From assembly GCA_015067075.1 (NCBI GenBank), contig SVND01000012.1, forward strand, positions 1-52,277: a stretch of DNA of 52,277 nt, written 5' to 3'. The stretch is from Oscillospiraceae bacterium (GTDB lineage Bacteria; Bacillota; Clostridia; Oscillospirales; SIG530). This document shows, in pieces, positions 15,397 through 24,470 of this stretch; position 1 is the first letter of the stretch, and each line of letters starts with the position of its first letter. The notes beneath the pieces were generated by a model. The model made no database searches and had not been told where the DNA came from. It saw nothing but the letters and a program-made list of their open reading frames with translations. The translations under genes were made by a program, and so were the position numbers.

Positions 15397-16674
15397 ATGT
15401 ACGAACAGATTGTAGCAAAACTTAATCATCCCGAAAAAGAGGAAAGACTTGCCGCTTTGCGTGAGCTTAAGAAGCTTATCGATGAGGGCAAGCTTGAAAA
15501 GCCGCAACAAAACGGCAGTGTAAACAACCATATTCATACAACATATTCCTTCTCGCCCTATTCTCCCTCTATGGCTCTTTGGAAAGCTTATAACGCAGGA
15601 CTTGTAACTGCGGGCATCATGGACCACGACTCCATAAGCGGCGCTCGTGAATTTATCGAAGCGGGCGAAATAATCGGTATGGCAACGACTATCGGTTTTG
15701 AATGCCGAGTAAGCTTTGCTTCTCAGGAGATCTTACGCGGCAGACGCGTCAACAATCCCGACCAGGATACGGTTGCTTACGTTACCATGCACGGTATCCC
15801 GCACACAATGATAGACAAGGCTGAGGCGTTTTTAGCTCCTTACCGTGAAAAACGCAATATGCGTAACCGCAAGATGACGGCAAAGCTCAACGAGCTTTTG
15901 GCTGTCGGCAATATCGTGCTTGATTTTGACAAGGATATTTTACCGCTCTCCATGGCACATGACGGCGGCTCCGTTACAGAACGTCACATCTCCTTTGCGG
16001 CGGCAAAGAAGCTTTGCGAAACGTACGGTAAGGGCGAAAAGCTCGTTGCGTTTATTAAGGATACGCTGGGCATGAAGATAAGCGGCAAAAACGAAGCTTA
16101 CTTGATGGATAGCGAAAATCCCCACTATGAATATGACCTTCTCGGTGCTATAAAGAGCGAATACGTTCCGAAGTTTTATATAGATGCTACCGATGAATGC
16201 CCGTCATATGAAGAATATCTCGCATTCGGCAAGGAGATCGGCGCTATCACAGCTTATGCTTATCTCGGTGACGTCGGCGACTCCGTTACAGGTGATAAGA
16301 AAACGCAGAAGTTTGAGGATGATTTCCTCGATGAGCTGTTTGTTATCCTTGAAAAAGGCGGATTTAACGCCGTTACATATATGCCCAGCAGAAACACTCT
16401 TGCTCAGCTTGCCCGCGTAAGAGCACTTGCTGATAAGCATGGATTTTTTGAGATCAGCGGTGAGGACATCAACTCTCCCAGACAGAAGTTTATCTGCGAA
16501 GCTTTGGAGCGTCCTGAATTTGCACACTTGTTTGCGGCAACGTGGGCTCTCATCGGTCATGAAAAGGCGGCAACGGAAAAGCTTGAGGACGGAATGTTCT
16601 CAGATAAGACGAAGGCTCTTTATCCCGACATGGCAAAGAGAACTGAGCATTTTGCCGAGATAGGACGTAAATAA
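15397..16674 (+). CDS. PHP-domain phosphoesterase
   Basis: Protein of 425 residues. After a charged N-terminal helix pair, the PHP metal-site motifs begin: NNHIHTTYSFSPYSP (about residue 43, H-x-H), IMDHDSISG and the GFECRVSF glutamate. Later histidines and an ISGEDINSPRQ segment (about residue 350) supply further ligands. PHP enzymes are metal-dependent phosphoesterases acting on nucleotides, histidinol phosphate or DNA ends; no polymerase part is present and the substrate is unknown. AAAAGGGG precedes the start. Probably co-transcribed with lplA upstream and mscL downstream (36-bp gap containing a weak TGCGC/GCGCA hairpin). Confidence 0.85.
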   Translation: MYEQIVAKLNHPEKEERLAALRELKKLIDEGKLEKPQQNGSVNNHIHTTYSFSPYSPSMALWKAYNAGLVTAGIMDHDSISGAREFIEAGEIIGMATTIGFECRVSFASQEILRGRRVNNPDQDTVAYVTMHGIPHTMIDKAEAFLAPYREKRNMRNRKMTAKLNELLAVGNIVLDFDKDILPLSMAHDGGSVTERHISFAAAKKLCETYGKGEKLVAFIKDTLGMKISGKNEAYLMDSENPHYEYDLLGAIKSEYVPKFYIDATDECPSYEEYLAFGKEIGAITAYAYLGDVGDSVTGDKKTQKFEDDFLDELFVILEKGGFNAVTYMPSRNTLAQLARVRALADKHGFFEISGEDINSPRQKFICEALERPEFAHLFAATWALIGHEKAATEKLEDGMFSDKTKALYPDMAKRTEHFAEIGRK

Positions 16675-16710
16675 TTGCGCAAAGCGCATTAATAGAAAGG
16701 TGGAAAAACA

Positions 16711-17208
16711 ATGAAGGAAAAAATTAAAAAAGACGGACAAAAAACACTCAGAGAATTCAAGGAATTTATATTCCGCGGAAATGTCTTTGACCTTGCAGTC
16801 GGTGTTATCGTCGGTGGCGCGTTCGGTAAAATAACTACGTCTCTCGTCAACGATATCATCATGCCCCTTGTAGGTGTTTTGCTTGCAGGCGTTGACCTTA
16901 AACAGCTTAAGTGGGTCATCCGCGAAGCAGTTTTATCTGCTGAAGGCGTTGTGGAGGTTGCTGAAGTAGCTGTCACGTACGGTAACTTCCTTCAGACTGT
17001 TCTCGATTTCCTTATCATCGCCGCAAGCGTTTTCGTTTTTGTAAAGATATCCAAGAGCATCCGCGAAAAGTCCGAAAAGCGCAAGGCTGAAGAAGCTGCC
17101 GCAAAGGCTGCCGCTGAAGCTGCTGCAAAGGCTAAGGAACCCCCAGCACCTCCCGCACCCACAGAGCTTGATCTTCTCACAGAGATCCGCGACCTTCTTA
17201 AAAAATAA
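16711..17208 (+). CDS. mscL: Large-conductance mechanosensitive channel MscL
   Basis: Protein of 165 residues. The first membrane helix carries the conserved FIFRGNVFDLAVGVIVGGAF and NDIIMPLVGVLL sequences, followed by a periplasmic-type loop and a second helix near residues 88-112 (FLQTVLDFLIIAASVFVFVKI). The C-terminal bundle is KAEEAAAKAAAEAAAKAKEPP followed by LLTEIRDLLKK. It is longer than the usual ~130-150 residues because of this Ala/Lys/Pro-rich insertion. MscL opens under membrane tension to release solutes on osmotic downshock. GAAAGGTGG precedes the start, and a strong terminator follows at once. Confidence 0.96.
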   Translation: MKEKIKKDGQKTLREFKEFIFRGNVFDLAVGVIVGGAFGKITTSLVNDIIMPLVGVLLAGVDLKQLKWVIREAVLSAEGVVEVAEVAVTYGNFLQTVLDFLIIAASVFVFVKISKSIREKSEKRKAEEAAAKAAAEAAAKAKEPPAPPAPTELDLLTEIRDLLKK

Positions 17209-17214
17209 ATGTGA

Positions 17215-17244
17215 AGTGCGCTCCAAGCTCGGAGCGCACTTTTT
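17215..17244 (+). terminator. Rho-independent terminator of mscL
   Basis: Perfect 10-bp stem AGTGCGCTCC (17215-17224) with GGAGCGCACT (17231-17240), 6-base loop and T5. Confidence 0.9.
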
Positions 17245-17253
17245 GCGTATATC

Positions 17254-17290
17254 AAAAAACTACGCTCCGAGCTTGAGACTCGGAGCGTAT
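17254..17290 (-). terminator. Rho-independent terminator of the minus-strand membrane protein gene
   Basis: Perfect 11-bp stem TACGCTCCGAG (17261-17271) with CTCGGAGCGTA (17279-17289). On the minus strand it is followed by T6. It shares the core CAAGCTCGGAGCG with the mscL terminator that faces it. Confidence 0.88.
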
Positions 17291-17293
17291 GTA

Positions 17294-17827
17294 TTATTTG
17301 TTGCGATATTCTTCCGTGCCAGGCGGGTCCAGCTTTGCGTCGCGCATGTGAGATACCCTGCATATAACGTTACTGAAATCATCGGAAAATATAAAAAATG
17401 CAGTCAAAAGAGTTTTACGATCGTTGTCGTAATACATTCCGGTAATGTGGGTGTCGCGCATGGCAGGAGCGGGGAGCTTGCCGGCAAGCTGTGAAAGCTT
17501 TGAAGAAAGCCAATTACTGTCCGAAATGTATTCGTTTTTAGTAATGTCGTATTCGATCCCGTCAATCGTTATAGTTCCTTCAATAATACCTGACGAAAAA
17601 TCGCGGTTGGGGAAATACTGCAGATCAACGTTCAATTCCGTGCTTTCGGGCACGCTGTAAATAAGTTCCGAGGTGTCGTTTGCGGATGTTCTTTCGACGG
17701 TAAGCTCGCGCTTAATGTCGATGGGGTCTGACGATGTGATGACCATAAGAAGAAAACAAAAGATAACGATGAGGGAAGCGATGGCGACAAGAACGTAAGC
17801 TGCGGTTTTCAAGATCTTTTTTGTCAT
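17294..17827 (-). CDS. Hypothetical single-span membrane protein
   Basis: Protein of 177 residues, starting MTKKILKTAAYV. This ATG is six bases after a full AAGGAGGTC ribosome site, so a start 18 bases upstream is rejected. Residues 9-32 form one membrane helix or uncleaved signal. The rest is extracellular, rich in Asp, Ser and Thr, with paired phrases such as TITIDGIEYDITKNEY and ITGMYYDNDRKTLLTAFFIF. I do not recognise a family. It follows the broken secreted-protein gene by 20 bp and ends at its own terminator, so both were probably one transcript. Confidence 0.75.
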   Translation of the reverse strand: MTKKILKTAAYVLVAIASLIVIFCFLLMVITSSDPIDIKRELTVERTSANDTSELIYSVPESTELNVDLQYFPNRDFSSGIIEGTITIDGIEYDITKNEYISDSNWLSSKLSQLAGKLPAPAMRDTHITGMYYDNDRKTLLTAFFIFSDDFSNVICRVSHMRDAKLDPPGTEEYRNK

Positions 17828-17847
17828 AAATTTGACCTCCTTCATGC

Positions 17848-18897
17848 TTAGAATAGCAACTGTGACGGATAAATTCCGCAGAAAATCTGTTGATTTGATC
17901 TTAATATATTGTACCTATCATAATATCGTAAAACATTCATGCAGGCGTTTGTAGCGAACATGAAGGATGTACCTGTGTAATTGGCGTAAAAATTGGAGGA
18001 GGCTAATGACTCGGTGTTATTGAAATTGCCTAATACTGTGTAGGAGCGATTGCCTGTAGCGGTGCTTGAAACGCCGGGTGCTGACATATAGTGGAATATA
18101 TGTCCTTCACTAACACTAATTTTATTAGCGGTTGCACCGTGTATCCATGTATCACTGTTTGCATCGTACACATATGAATATTTCATAGTGGTTACAGATT
18201 GTGAACTGATTATATAGGTATCGCCTTGAAATTTGAAATTATCTGGATCGGCGTTGGGCAGTATTGAATTTACTATGCTACTAACTATCCATGAAGAACC
18301 TGGAACGACAGAAGAGACTATATCACCGCAAACAGAAGAAAAAGTGCTGTTTAAAAAATTAATAGCATCAGCAGTTGTTGTTATAGTGCCTTCGACAACG
18401 AAAGAAGATCTAACGCTACGCAAATAGGGATCAACACCTATTGAAGAACAATTAAAGAGTAAATCTGATGAATTATTCCTCCGGGACGAATGACTGATGA
18501 CTGGTAACCGACAATGTCATAAGCACCGGAAATGGTACTAAAATCCGGGGGAGGTGCCATGCGAGATTGAGGTGATGCAGGTTCTGAATCGAAAAGTTCT
18601 AAAATGAATTCGTCACTTGGACGAGCAGCCCCTAAATCCTCCAACGCAGAGAAAATCTCAGAAATACGCTCTGTGTAATAACTATAGTCGTCGGGGGAAA
18701 TTTCGGGATCAATTTCTGTAAGAGCGGATCTGCAAAATGTAAGTTGACTAGATAATTCGCTTATCTGATTTATTCGAATTGCTTCGTTATCGTTAAATGA
18801 ATCAGCATAAACGTTAAAGCACGGTGTGTAAAGAATGGCGGATAAAAAATACGAATGTGAATAATGACAAAAGTTTTGTCTTGATAGTTGTTTTCAT
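17848..18897 (-). pseudogene. Secreted protein gene broken by two frameshifts
   Basis: The ATG at 18897 (GAGGAA upstream) opens MKTTIKTKLLSLFTFVF and then shifts frame at a 6-base homopolymer (18844-18849). Deleting one base gives a complete signal peptide ending near CFNVYADS. That frame stays open to about 18440, where it stops after RPGGIIHQ. A second shift of one base between about 18450 and 18500 joins it to the frame running SSDLLFNCSSIGVDPYLRSV to the stop at 17848. The joined product would be about 350 residues, exported, Ser/Thr/Asn-rich, with Cys residues and VGYQS- and YVYDANSDTWIHG-like phrases. Family not recognised. It may be a true pseudogene or an intact gene with two sequence errors. 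Confidence 0.65.
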
Positions 18898-19120
18898 AGT
18901 TTAATTCCTCGCTTTCAAAATTAACGTAGTTTTGTTTTGTAAGTTTACTGCGTTGGGAATATGATATATGTCGGAATTAAGTTCACTTATAATATATACG
19001 ATGTAGTGACAAATGTCAATACGTTTTTAGAAAAAAATATAAAAAACACAACAAATTTATTGATTTTGTTGGTGAATATATACTATAAATATACTTATGA
19101 CTAAAACACGACAGTTTTAC

Positions 19121-19150
19121 TTGACAAGCCTGTATATTATATGATAGAAT
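19121..19150 (+). promoter_or_regulatory. sigma-A-type promoter of the MoxR operon
   Basis: TTGACA 19121-19126, 18-bp spacer, TAGAAT 19145-19150, with GGAAGGA before the ATG at 19185. The rest of 18898-19120 is A/T-rich and shows no further gene or clear element. Confidence 0.65.
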
Positions 19151-19184
19151 AATTACATGCACGCATCGGAAGGATCATAAAAAA

Positions 19185-20657
19185 ATGAGAAAATTACTTC
19201 GACCGTTTAAATATAAGATCTTGCTGGAATCGCTATTGAAGTCTCTCATAGTGGGCTTTTTTGCGTCGTCCGGCATTTGTTTTATTCCCGTGCTTATTTT
19301 GCACCTTATCGCCTACGAGATATCCATCCCGCGCTCCTTTGAGCTGTGGGGGATATTGGGCGCTACTTTGAGCGTCATATTGTTTCTCGTTTGGTTCTGG
19401 CCGAGAAAGCGCCTTGTGGCGAAGCGTATGGACGAGGCGGGACTTGACGAGCGAGTAAGAACGATGCTTGATCTGAAAAAAGATAAATCACTTATTGCAG
19501 AGCTTCAGCGCGACGACACAAAGCAGCTTTTGAAAGTATCGTCGCCTTCGCAAATGAAGCTGAAATTCCGTAAAAAGCATCTGATAATCTGTTTTTGCGT
19601 CATCGCGATGACGGTGGGGCTTATGTTTGTTCCTTACGATATAATGCTGGCGTTTTCCGAGCCTGCAGCCGTTGAGCAGGAGGATCCCGTAATAGTTGAA
19701 ATGATCCAGAAGCTGCGTGATATTATAGCGCAAGCACCCGTTGACGAGGAAACGAGGCAGGATCTGACGGACATTGTGGATGAGCTTGAACAGCAGATAA
19801 AGCAGGTCGACAGCATTATCGAAAAAATTGCAATGATCTCCACGGCGGAAAGGCGTATACAGGAGCTTTTGGAGCGTGCGCTGACGTATGAAACTATCGG
19901 CAATCTTTTAATGCAGCATTCAAGCACCTATGAGCTTGGAAAGGCGATAAACACCCTTGATTCAAGAAATACCGATAGGGCGCTTGACAATATGGCAGAC
20001 CGCTTGCACGCAATCAAAGGCGAAGAACAGGCTGATATGCTAGAGGATATATCGTCCAGCATTGACAGAGCACTTGATGAGTCGGGTGTAGGCTATACGG
20101 ATCTTCTGTATATGTCGCTGAAAAGCTTTGCAAACAGGCTTGACACGTCGGTTGAAAAGGTGCGAAACGGCGAGGATGATACTGAAGGTATAGACAAAGC
20201 CATAGACCTTGCGAAAAGAATGCTTCAGATAGCCTTGGGGCAGCAAAAGCAGATGCAGGAAATGCTTCAGCAGCTTGAGCAGGCTATGGAAGATGCAAAG
20301 CAGGAGCTTTTGGGCGAGGAGGAGCCTCCGCAGGATGATGAGCAACAACCGCCCGAGGAGCAGCCACCCGAGCAAAGTGACAGCGAAGGCGAGGGCGAAG
20401 AAGGCACGTATCAGCCGGGTGAGGCGGTTTACGAGCCGTCCCTTGATGAATTTGATACGGGCTACGTTCCCGGAAAGCGAAACGAGGACGGATCAATTCA
20501 AACGCAAGAGCCTGACGAGGAAAACAAAGCGACCGTTGCTTACGATCAGATATTCACCTTGTACTACAGCGATATTCTTGAGGACCTTGCGGAAGAAAAA
20601 ATTCCAAAGGATATATCACGCATAATTGAGCAATATTATGCTTCACTATATAAGTGA
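19185..20657 (+). CDS. DUF4175-like membrane protein, first gene of MoxR/vWA operon
   Basis: Protein of 490 residues. Three membrane spans are visible (about residues 17-42, 56-72 and 131-150). After the span pair comes RKRLVAKRMDEAGLDERVRTMLDL, a phrase typical of DUF4175-type proteins. From residue 165 it is a long coiled coil (IIAQAPVDEETRQDLTDIVDELEQQ and following), then a Gln-rich stretch and an acidic Pro/Glu-rich tail (EEPPQDDEQQPPEEQPPEQ), ending in a helix. Proteins of this kind sit beside MoxR, DUF58 and vWA genes, and probably scaffold an envelope or stress complex. It overlaps a spurious start of moxR; the real moxR begins 19 bp downstream. Confidence 0.72.
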   Translation: MRKLLRPFKYKILLESLLKSLIVGFFASSGICFIPVLILHLIAYEISIPRSFELWGILGATLSVILFLVWFWPRKRLVAKRMDEAGLDERVRTMLDLKKDKSLIAELQRDDTKQLLKVSSPSQMKLKFRKKHLIICFCVIAMTVGLMFVPYDIMLAFSEPAAVEQEDPVIVEMIQKLRDIIAQAPVDEETRQDLTDIVDELEQQIKQVDSIIEKIAMISTAERRIQELLERALTYETIGNLLMQHSSTYELGKAINTLDSRNTDRALDNMADRLHAIKGEEQADMLEDISSSIDRALDESGVGYTDLLYMSLKSFANRLDTSVEKVRNGEDDTEGIDKAIDLAKRMLQIALGQQKQMQEMLQQLEQAMEDAKQELLGEEEPPQDDEQQPPEEQPPEQSDSEGEGEEGTYQPGEAVYEPSLDEFDTGYVPGKRNEDGSIQTQEPDEENKATVAYDQIFTLYYSDILEDLAEEKIPKDISRIIEQYYASLYK

Positions 20658-20676
20658 TCGGAAGGGGAAAAGTGTT

Positions 20677-21717
20677 ATGATAAACAAAGAAAGCCTTGAA
20701 AAGTTCCACAAAACCTGTGAAAAGATATTTAAAGAGATCGAAAAGGATATGGTCGGTCAGCGCGACGTCGTTGAGGATACCGTAATTGCCATGATCGCAG
20801 GCGGTAACGTACTGCTTGAAGGTATACCCGGTGTTGGCAAAACGCGTTTGGTACGCTCCATCGGCAGAGTTTTCGACCTTCCGTTTTCGAGAATTCAGTT
20901 CACGCCCGATATGATGCCCACGGACGTTACGGGTACGAACATAATTGAGAAAAACGACAAGGGCAACGCCGTATACCGCTTTCAGCCCGGACCTATCTTC
21001 AGCAATATTATCCTTGCCGATGAAATAAACCGTGCAACACCGAAAACGCAGAGCGCCTTGCTTGAAGCTATGCAGGAGCATACCGTTACGGTAGGCGGCG
21101 AGTCACGCAAGCTTGCAGAGCCCTTTTTCGTTCTTGCAACGCAAAACCCCGTTGAGCAGGACGGTACGTATCCGCTTCCCGAAGCGCAGACTGACCGATT
21201 TATGTTCAAGCTCGTTGTGGGCTTTCCCACTCTTGACGAGCTTACAAGGATAGTAACCATGACGCAGGCGACGATGGAAGAAACGGCTGACGCTGTGCTT
21301 GACGGCGCAACGCTTTTGGAAATGCGCAACGTAGCAAAGGAAATACCCGTAATTGAGGAAGTGCTTGATTATACGGTAAAGCTCGTTGCGGCAACACACC
21401 CTGAAAGCGAAGTTGCTCCCGACATTACAAAAAAGTATATCCGCTTTGGAGCAAGTCCCCGTGCGGCGCAGGCGCTTATAACTGCGGCGAAGGTAAAAGC
21501 GCTTATCAATGGCAAATTCAACGTGTCCATGAACGATATAAACACTCTTGCTCTTCCCGTTTTGCGCCACAGAATAAAGCTTAGCTTTGACGCGGTGACT
21601 GAGAAAAAGAGCACGGATGACGTTATCCGTATGCTCGTTGACACTCTTAAGGAAAAGCCGAGCCTTTTTGCACCCCTTAACGATATAGAAATAGGCAGAG
21701 TAACGAAAAGACGATGA
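20677..21717 (+). CDS. MoxR-family AAA+ ATPase
   Basis: Protein of 346 residues. The start ATG at 20677 follows GGAAGGGGAA; an in-frame ATG 51 bases upstream has no such site. It carries Walker A GIPGVGKT (about residue 55), the MoxR phrase FSRIQFTPDMMPTDVTGT, Walker B ILADEINRATPKTQSALLEAMQE, sensor ATQNPVEQDGTYPLPEAQTDRF, and a C-terminal lid with GASPRAAQAL. MoxR ATPases act as chaperone-like remodelers together with vWA-domain partners, and four such partner genes follow or precede it in the same operon. Confidence 0.94.
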   Translation: MINKESLEKFHKTCEKIFKEIEKDMVGQRDVVEDTVIAMIAGGNVLLEGIPGVGKTRLVRSIGRVFDLPFSRIQFTPDMMPTDVTGTNIIEKNDKGNAVYRFQPGPIFSNIILADEINRATPKTQSALLEAMQEHTVTVGGESRKLAEPFFVLATQNPVEQDGTYPLPEAQTDRFMFKLVVGFPTLDELTRIVTMTQATMEETADAVLDGATLLEMRNVAKEIPVIEEVLDYTVKLVAATHPESEVAPDITKKYIRFGASPRAAQALITAAKVKALINGKFNVSMNDINTLALPVLRHRIKLSFDAVTEKKSTDDVIRMLVDTLKEKPSLFAPLNDIEIGRVTKRR

Positions 21718-21738
21718 TCACACCGAAAGGAGCACACC

Positions 21739-22641
21739 GTGGCTAAACGCAAAATAATCGACGGCGCGTTTTTGAGCGCACTTGACGCTGTTTCGCTGAA
21801 CGTGCATAAGCCTGTCAACGGCTATATGGGCGGAAATCACAAGTCAAAAAGCTATGGCAGCTCCATAGAGTTTGCAGATTTTCGCGAGTATACACCGGGC
21901 GACGATATAAGGCGCATAGATTGGAATTTGTATGCGCGAATTGAAAAGTTTTATACGAAGCTTTGGATAGACGAGCGCCAGATGCATAACCACGTTTTTA
22001 TCGACACGTCAGCGTCCATGGAAAGCGGAGAGCCGCTTAAATCCGATATGGCGCTGAAGCTTGCGATGGCTGTGGGATATATGACGCTTCGCGATATGGA
22101 CAGAGTATCGTTTTTTCAGCTGAAAAACGATAAATGCACCGATGTGTGCGGTACCGTTATGGGGCGCGAAGGCGTTTATACGACGGCGGAAAAGCTGAAT
22201 ACAGTTGATTTTTCCGAGGATACGGACATGGAAAAAGCGGTAAAAAGCTGTATGACACCGGGCTATGCAAACGGCATTTCAGTTATAATCTCCGATTTTT
22301 TCACCGAGTCCGATTGGAAGGCGGCTGTGGAATACCTTTTGTATCTTAAGCGCGAGGTCGTGCTGATACAGGTGGTATCGCCACAAGAGCTTAATCCCGA
22401 AATTGACGGAAAGGCATTTTTGCTTGACAGCGAAGCACTTGATATAGAAGATGAGCGCAACGTGAAATTCGATATTGACCGCTCGGCGATAAAGGCGTAC
22501 TATGCGGCGCTGAAATACCATGCGGACGATATGAAAAAGTTTTGCATATCGCGTGAAATACCGCTGATAACTGTGCGAAGCGATGAAAGCATTGAAACGA
22601 TAATGTATAAAAAAGGACTTGAAGCGGGACTTGTAAAATGA
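21739..22641 (+). CDS. DUF58 (MoxR-associated) protein
   Basis: Protein of 300 residues from a GTG start with AAAGGAGC upstream. The DUF58 signature is clear: GSSIEFADFREYTPGDDIRRIDWNLYAR (given in part: YTPGDDIRRIDWNLYAR). The following FIDTSASMESG is a vWA metal-site motif (D-x-S-x-S). No signal peptide. DUF58 proteins are the usual partner of MoxR in aerotolerance-type (Bat) operons. The stop overlaps the next start by 4 bases (ATGA), indicating translational coupling. Confidence 0.92.
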   Translation: MAKRKIIDGAFLSALDAVSLNVHKPVNGYMGGNHKSKSYGSSIEFADFREYTPGDDIRRIDWNLYARIEKFYTKLWIDERQMHNHVFIDTSASMESGEPLKSDMALKLAMAVGYMTLRDMDRVSFFQLKNDKCTDVCGTVMGREGVYTTAEKLNTVDFSEDTDMEKAVKSCMTPGYANGISVIISDFFTESDWKAAVEYLLYLKREVVLIQVVSPQELNPEIDGKAFLLDSEALDIEDERNVKFDIDRSAIKAYYAALKYHADDMKKFCISREIPLITVRSDESIETIMYKKGLEAGLVK

Positions 22642-24470
22642 TTTTTTTGAATATATTGGGTCTGCTTGCCCTTATCGGTATTCCAATACTGATAATTATT
22701 TACATAATCAAATCTAAATACGAGGATCACAAGGTCTCCTCCACTTACATATGGAAGCTGAGCAGAAAGTTTCAGAAAAAACGCTTGCCGCGCAGATTCA
22801 GAGATATGATTCTGTTTATTTTACAGCTTCTTATGATAGCGGCGGCAGCTTTCATGCTGGCACGTCCTGCCATAATGGAGCAGGGCGTTGTTGAAGAGCA
22901 TATAATCGTAGTGGATGCCTCCGCAAGTATGCAGGCGCAAGCTGACGGTATGAGCCGATTTGACAGAGCGCTCAGCATGGTGCATGAAACGGCTAAAACC
23001 ATGTTTGAGGGTAGTACGATATCGGTCATTATTGCCGACGACGAGCCTGAATGCTATATCGAAAAAATGTCGTCAGCATCTGAAATTCGCGCAACGATGA
23101 ATACTGCGCAGTGCGGCTACGGCGGATGCAACATGGAAAAGGCTATGGAGCTTGCTCAAAGCATGTACGATGCAAACCCATTGGCGCAGGTGACCGTATA
23201 TTCCGACAAGGAATTTGCTTTTGCTGAAAACGTGACGGTGCATAATATGGCGAAGCAGGAATGGAATGCGGCTGTACTTTCCGTTGATGCGTTTGCGCAA
23301 GGCGGAAAAATTGTCGTAACAGGCGACGTTGTGTGCTACGGCAAGAGCACGGGTATAATTTTTACTCTTGAGATAAACGGACGCGTCAGCGATGCTCAGC
23401 TTGTGGAGCTTGAGGACAGCGTGAGCACGCAGGTAGAGTGGAATGTCAGCGTTGATGAAGCGGTTTCAACGGTGAAGGTATCCTTTGACGAGGCTGACGC
23501 TATTGCGGCTGACAATTCCTATACGCTTTTCAGAGAAGCGGCTGACCCAAATAAAGTATTGCTTGTAAGCGAATATCCGCTTTTCCTTCAAAAGCTTTTT
23601 GAAGCGATGGATGACTGCGAGCTTACGGTGGCAAGCGGTATTTCTGCGGAGCAGATGAGCGGATTTGACGTATATGTTTTCGATGGAAAAACGCCCGATG
23701 CGTTTCCGACTGACGGTGCTATATGGGTGATAAATCCCGATGAAAAATTCAATCAGCGCGGAATGGAGATATCAGATGCAATTAAAGGATCTTACATGAC
23801 CGTAGCTGATGACAACGGTACGGAGGAATTTGCAAAGCTTACAAACGGACTTAAATTTGACAAAATTGCGGCGTCAAAGTTCAGGCAGGTCGTTAAAAAA
23901 GGCGGATTTGACGTTATACTAAAATGCGGCGAGCTTCCTGCACTGTTGGCGTCGAACGACAAGCAGGACAACAAGATGCTTGTAATGATGTTTGACCTGC
24001 ATGATACAAACCTTGCCATGCACGGCGAATTCATATTGCTCGTAAGAAATATGATGAGCTTCTCCTTGCCGAAAATGATAGATAAAAGAACGTATAACGT
24101 CGGCGAGCAGGTAACCGTTACCATGCTTCCGAAAAGCAGACAGCTTGTAACGGTGCTTCCAGACGGAACGGAAAGCTCTCCCGTACCTGAGGACGGCAAG
24201 CATACGATGAAGCTTGAAAAGTGCGGCGCGTATACGCTGATGCAAAGCTTTGACGAGGGCGAAACGAAGACCATCGCGTTTTACGCATCTATTCCGTCGT
24301 CCGAAAGCAATATTTTCGGCGCAGAGGATGGAATTAAGATAAGAACTGACTCTGTTTCAACGCAAGTACAAACGGAAGAAACGGAGCTTGAAATTTGGAA
24401 GCTGTTTGCAATAGTTTTATTGCTTTTGATGCTTGCGGAATGGGTGGTGTATTACCGTAGCCAGTTTTAG
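22638..24470 (+). CDS. BatA-like vWA membrane protein
   Basis: Protein of 610 residues. The N-terminal ~75 residues are the BatA-type double membrane segment (residues 1-25 and about 57-78, with RRFRDMILFILQLLMIAAAA). A vWA domain follows with an intact metal site, IIVVDASASMQAQ (about residue 89). The middle (about 310-400) has a Rossmann-like region starting KVLLVSEYPLFLQKLFEAM, as in the GATase-like insert of such proteins. A last membrane helix is at about 587-605. The protein is anchored at both ends with its middle probably outside or at the membrane surface. Its end overlaps the following gene. Confidence 0.85.
   Translation: MIFLNILGLLALIGIPILIIIYIIKSKYEDHKVSSTYIWKLSRKFQKKRLPRRFRDMILFILQLLMIAAAAFMLARPAIMEQGVVEEHIIVVDASASMQAQADGMSRFDRALSMVHETAKTMFEGSTISVIIADDEPECYIEKMSSASEIRATMNTAQCGYGGCNMEKAMELAQSMYDANPLAQVTVYSDKEFAFAENVTVHNMAKQEWNAAVLSVDAFAQGGKIVVTGDVVCYGKSTGIIFTLEINGRVSDAQLVELEDSVSTQVEWNVSVDEAVSTVKVSFDEADAIAADNSYTLFREAADPNKVLLVSEYPLFLQKLFEAMDDCELTVASGISAEQMSGFDVYVFDGKTPDAFPTDGAIWVINPDEKFNQRGMEISDAIKGSYMTVADDNGTEEFAKLTNGLKFDKIAASKFRQVVKKGGFDVILKCGELPALLASNDKQDNKMLVMMFDLHDTNLAMHGEFILLVRNMMSFSLPKMIDKRTYNVGEQVTVTMLPKSRQLVTVLPDGTESSPVPEDGKHTMKLEKCGAYTLMQSFDEGETKTIAFYASIPSSESNIFGAEDGIKIRTDSVSTQVQTEETELEIWKLFAIVLLLLMLAEWVVYYRSQF

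Noticed and set aside
18898-19120. Possible gene or RNA in the A/T-rich gap before the MoxR operon
   Set aside because: No frame with a ribosome site and no stable hairpin series were seen; only promoter-like A/T tracts.
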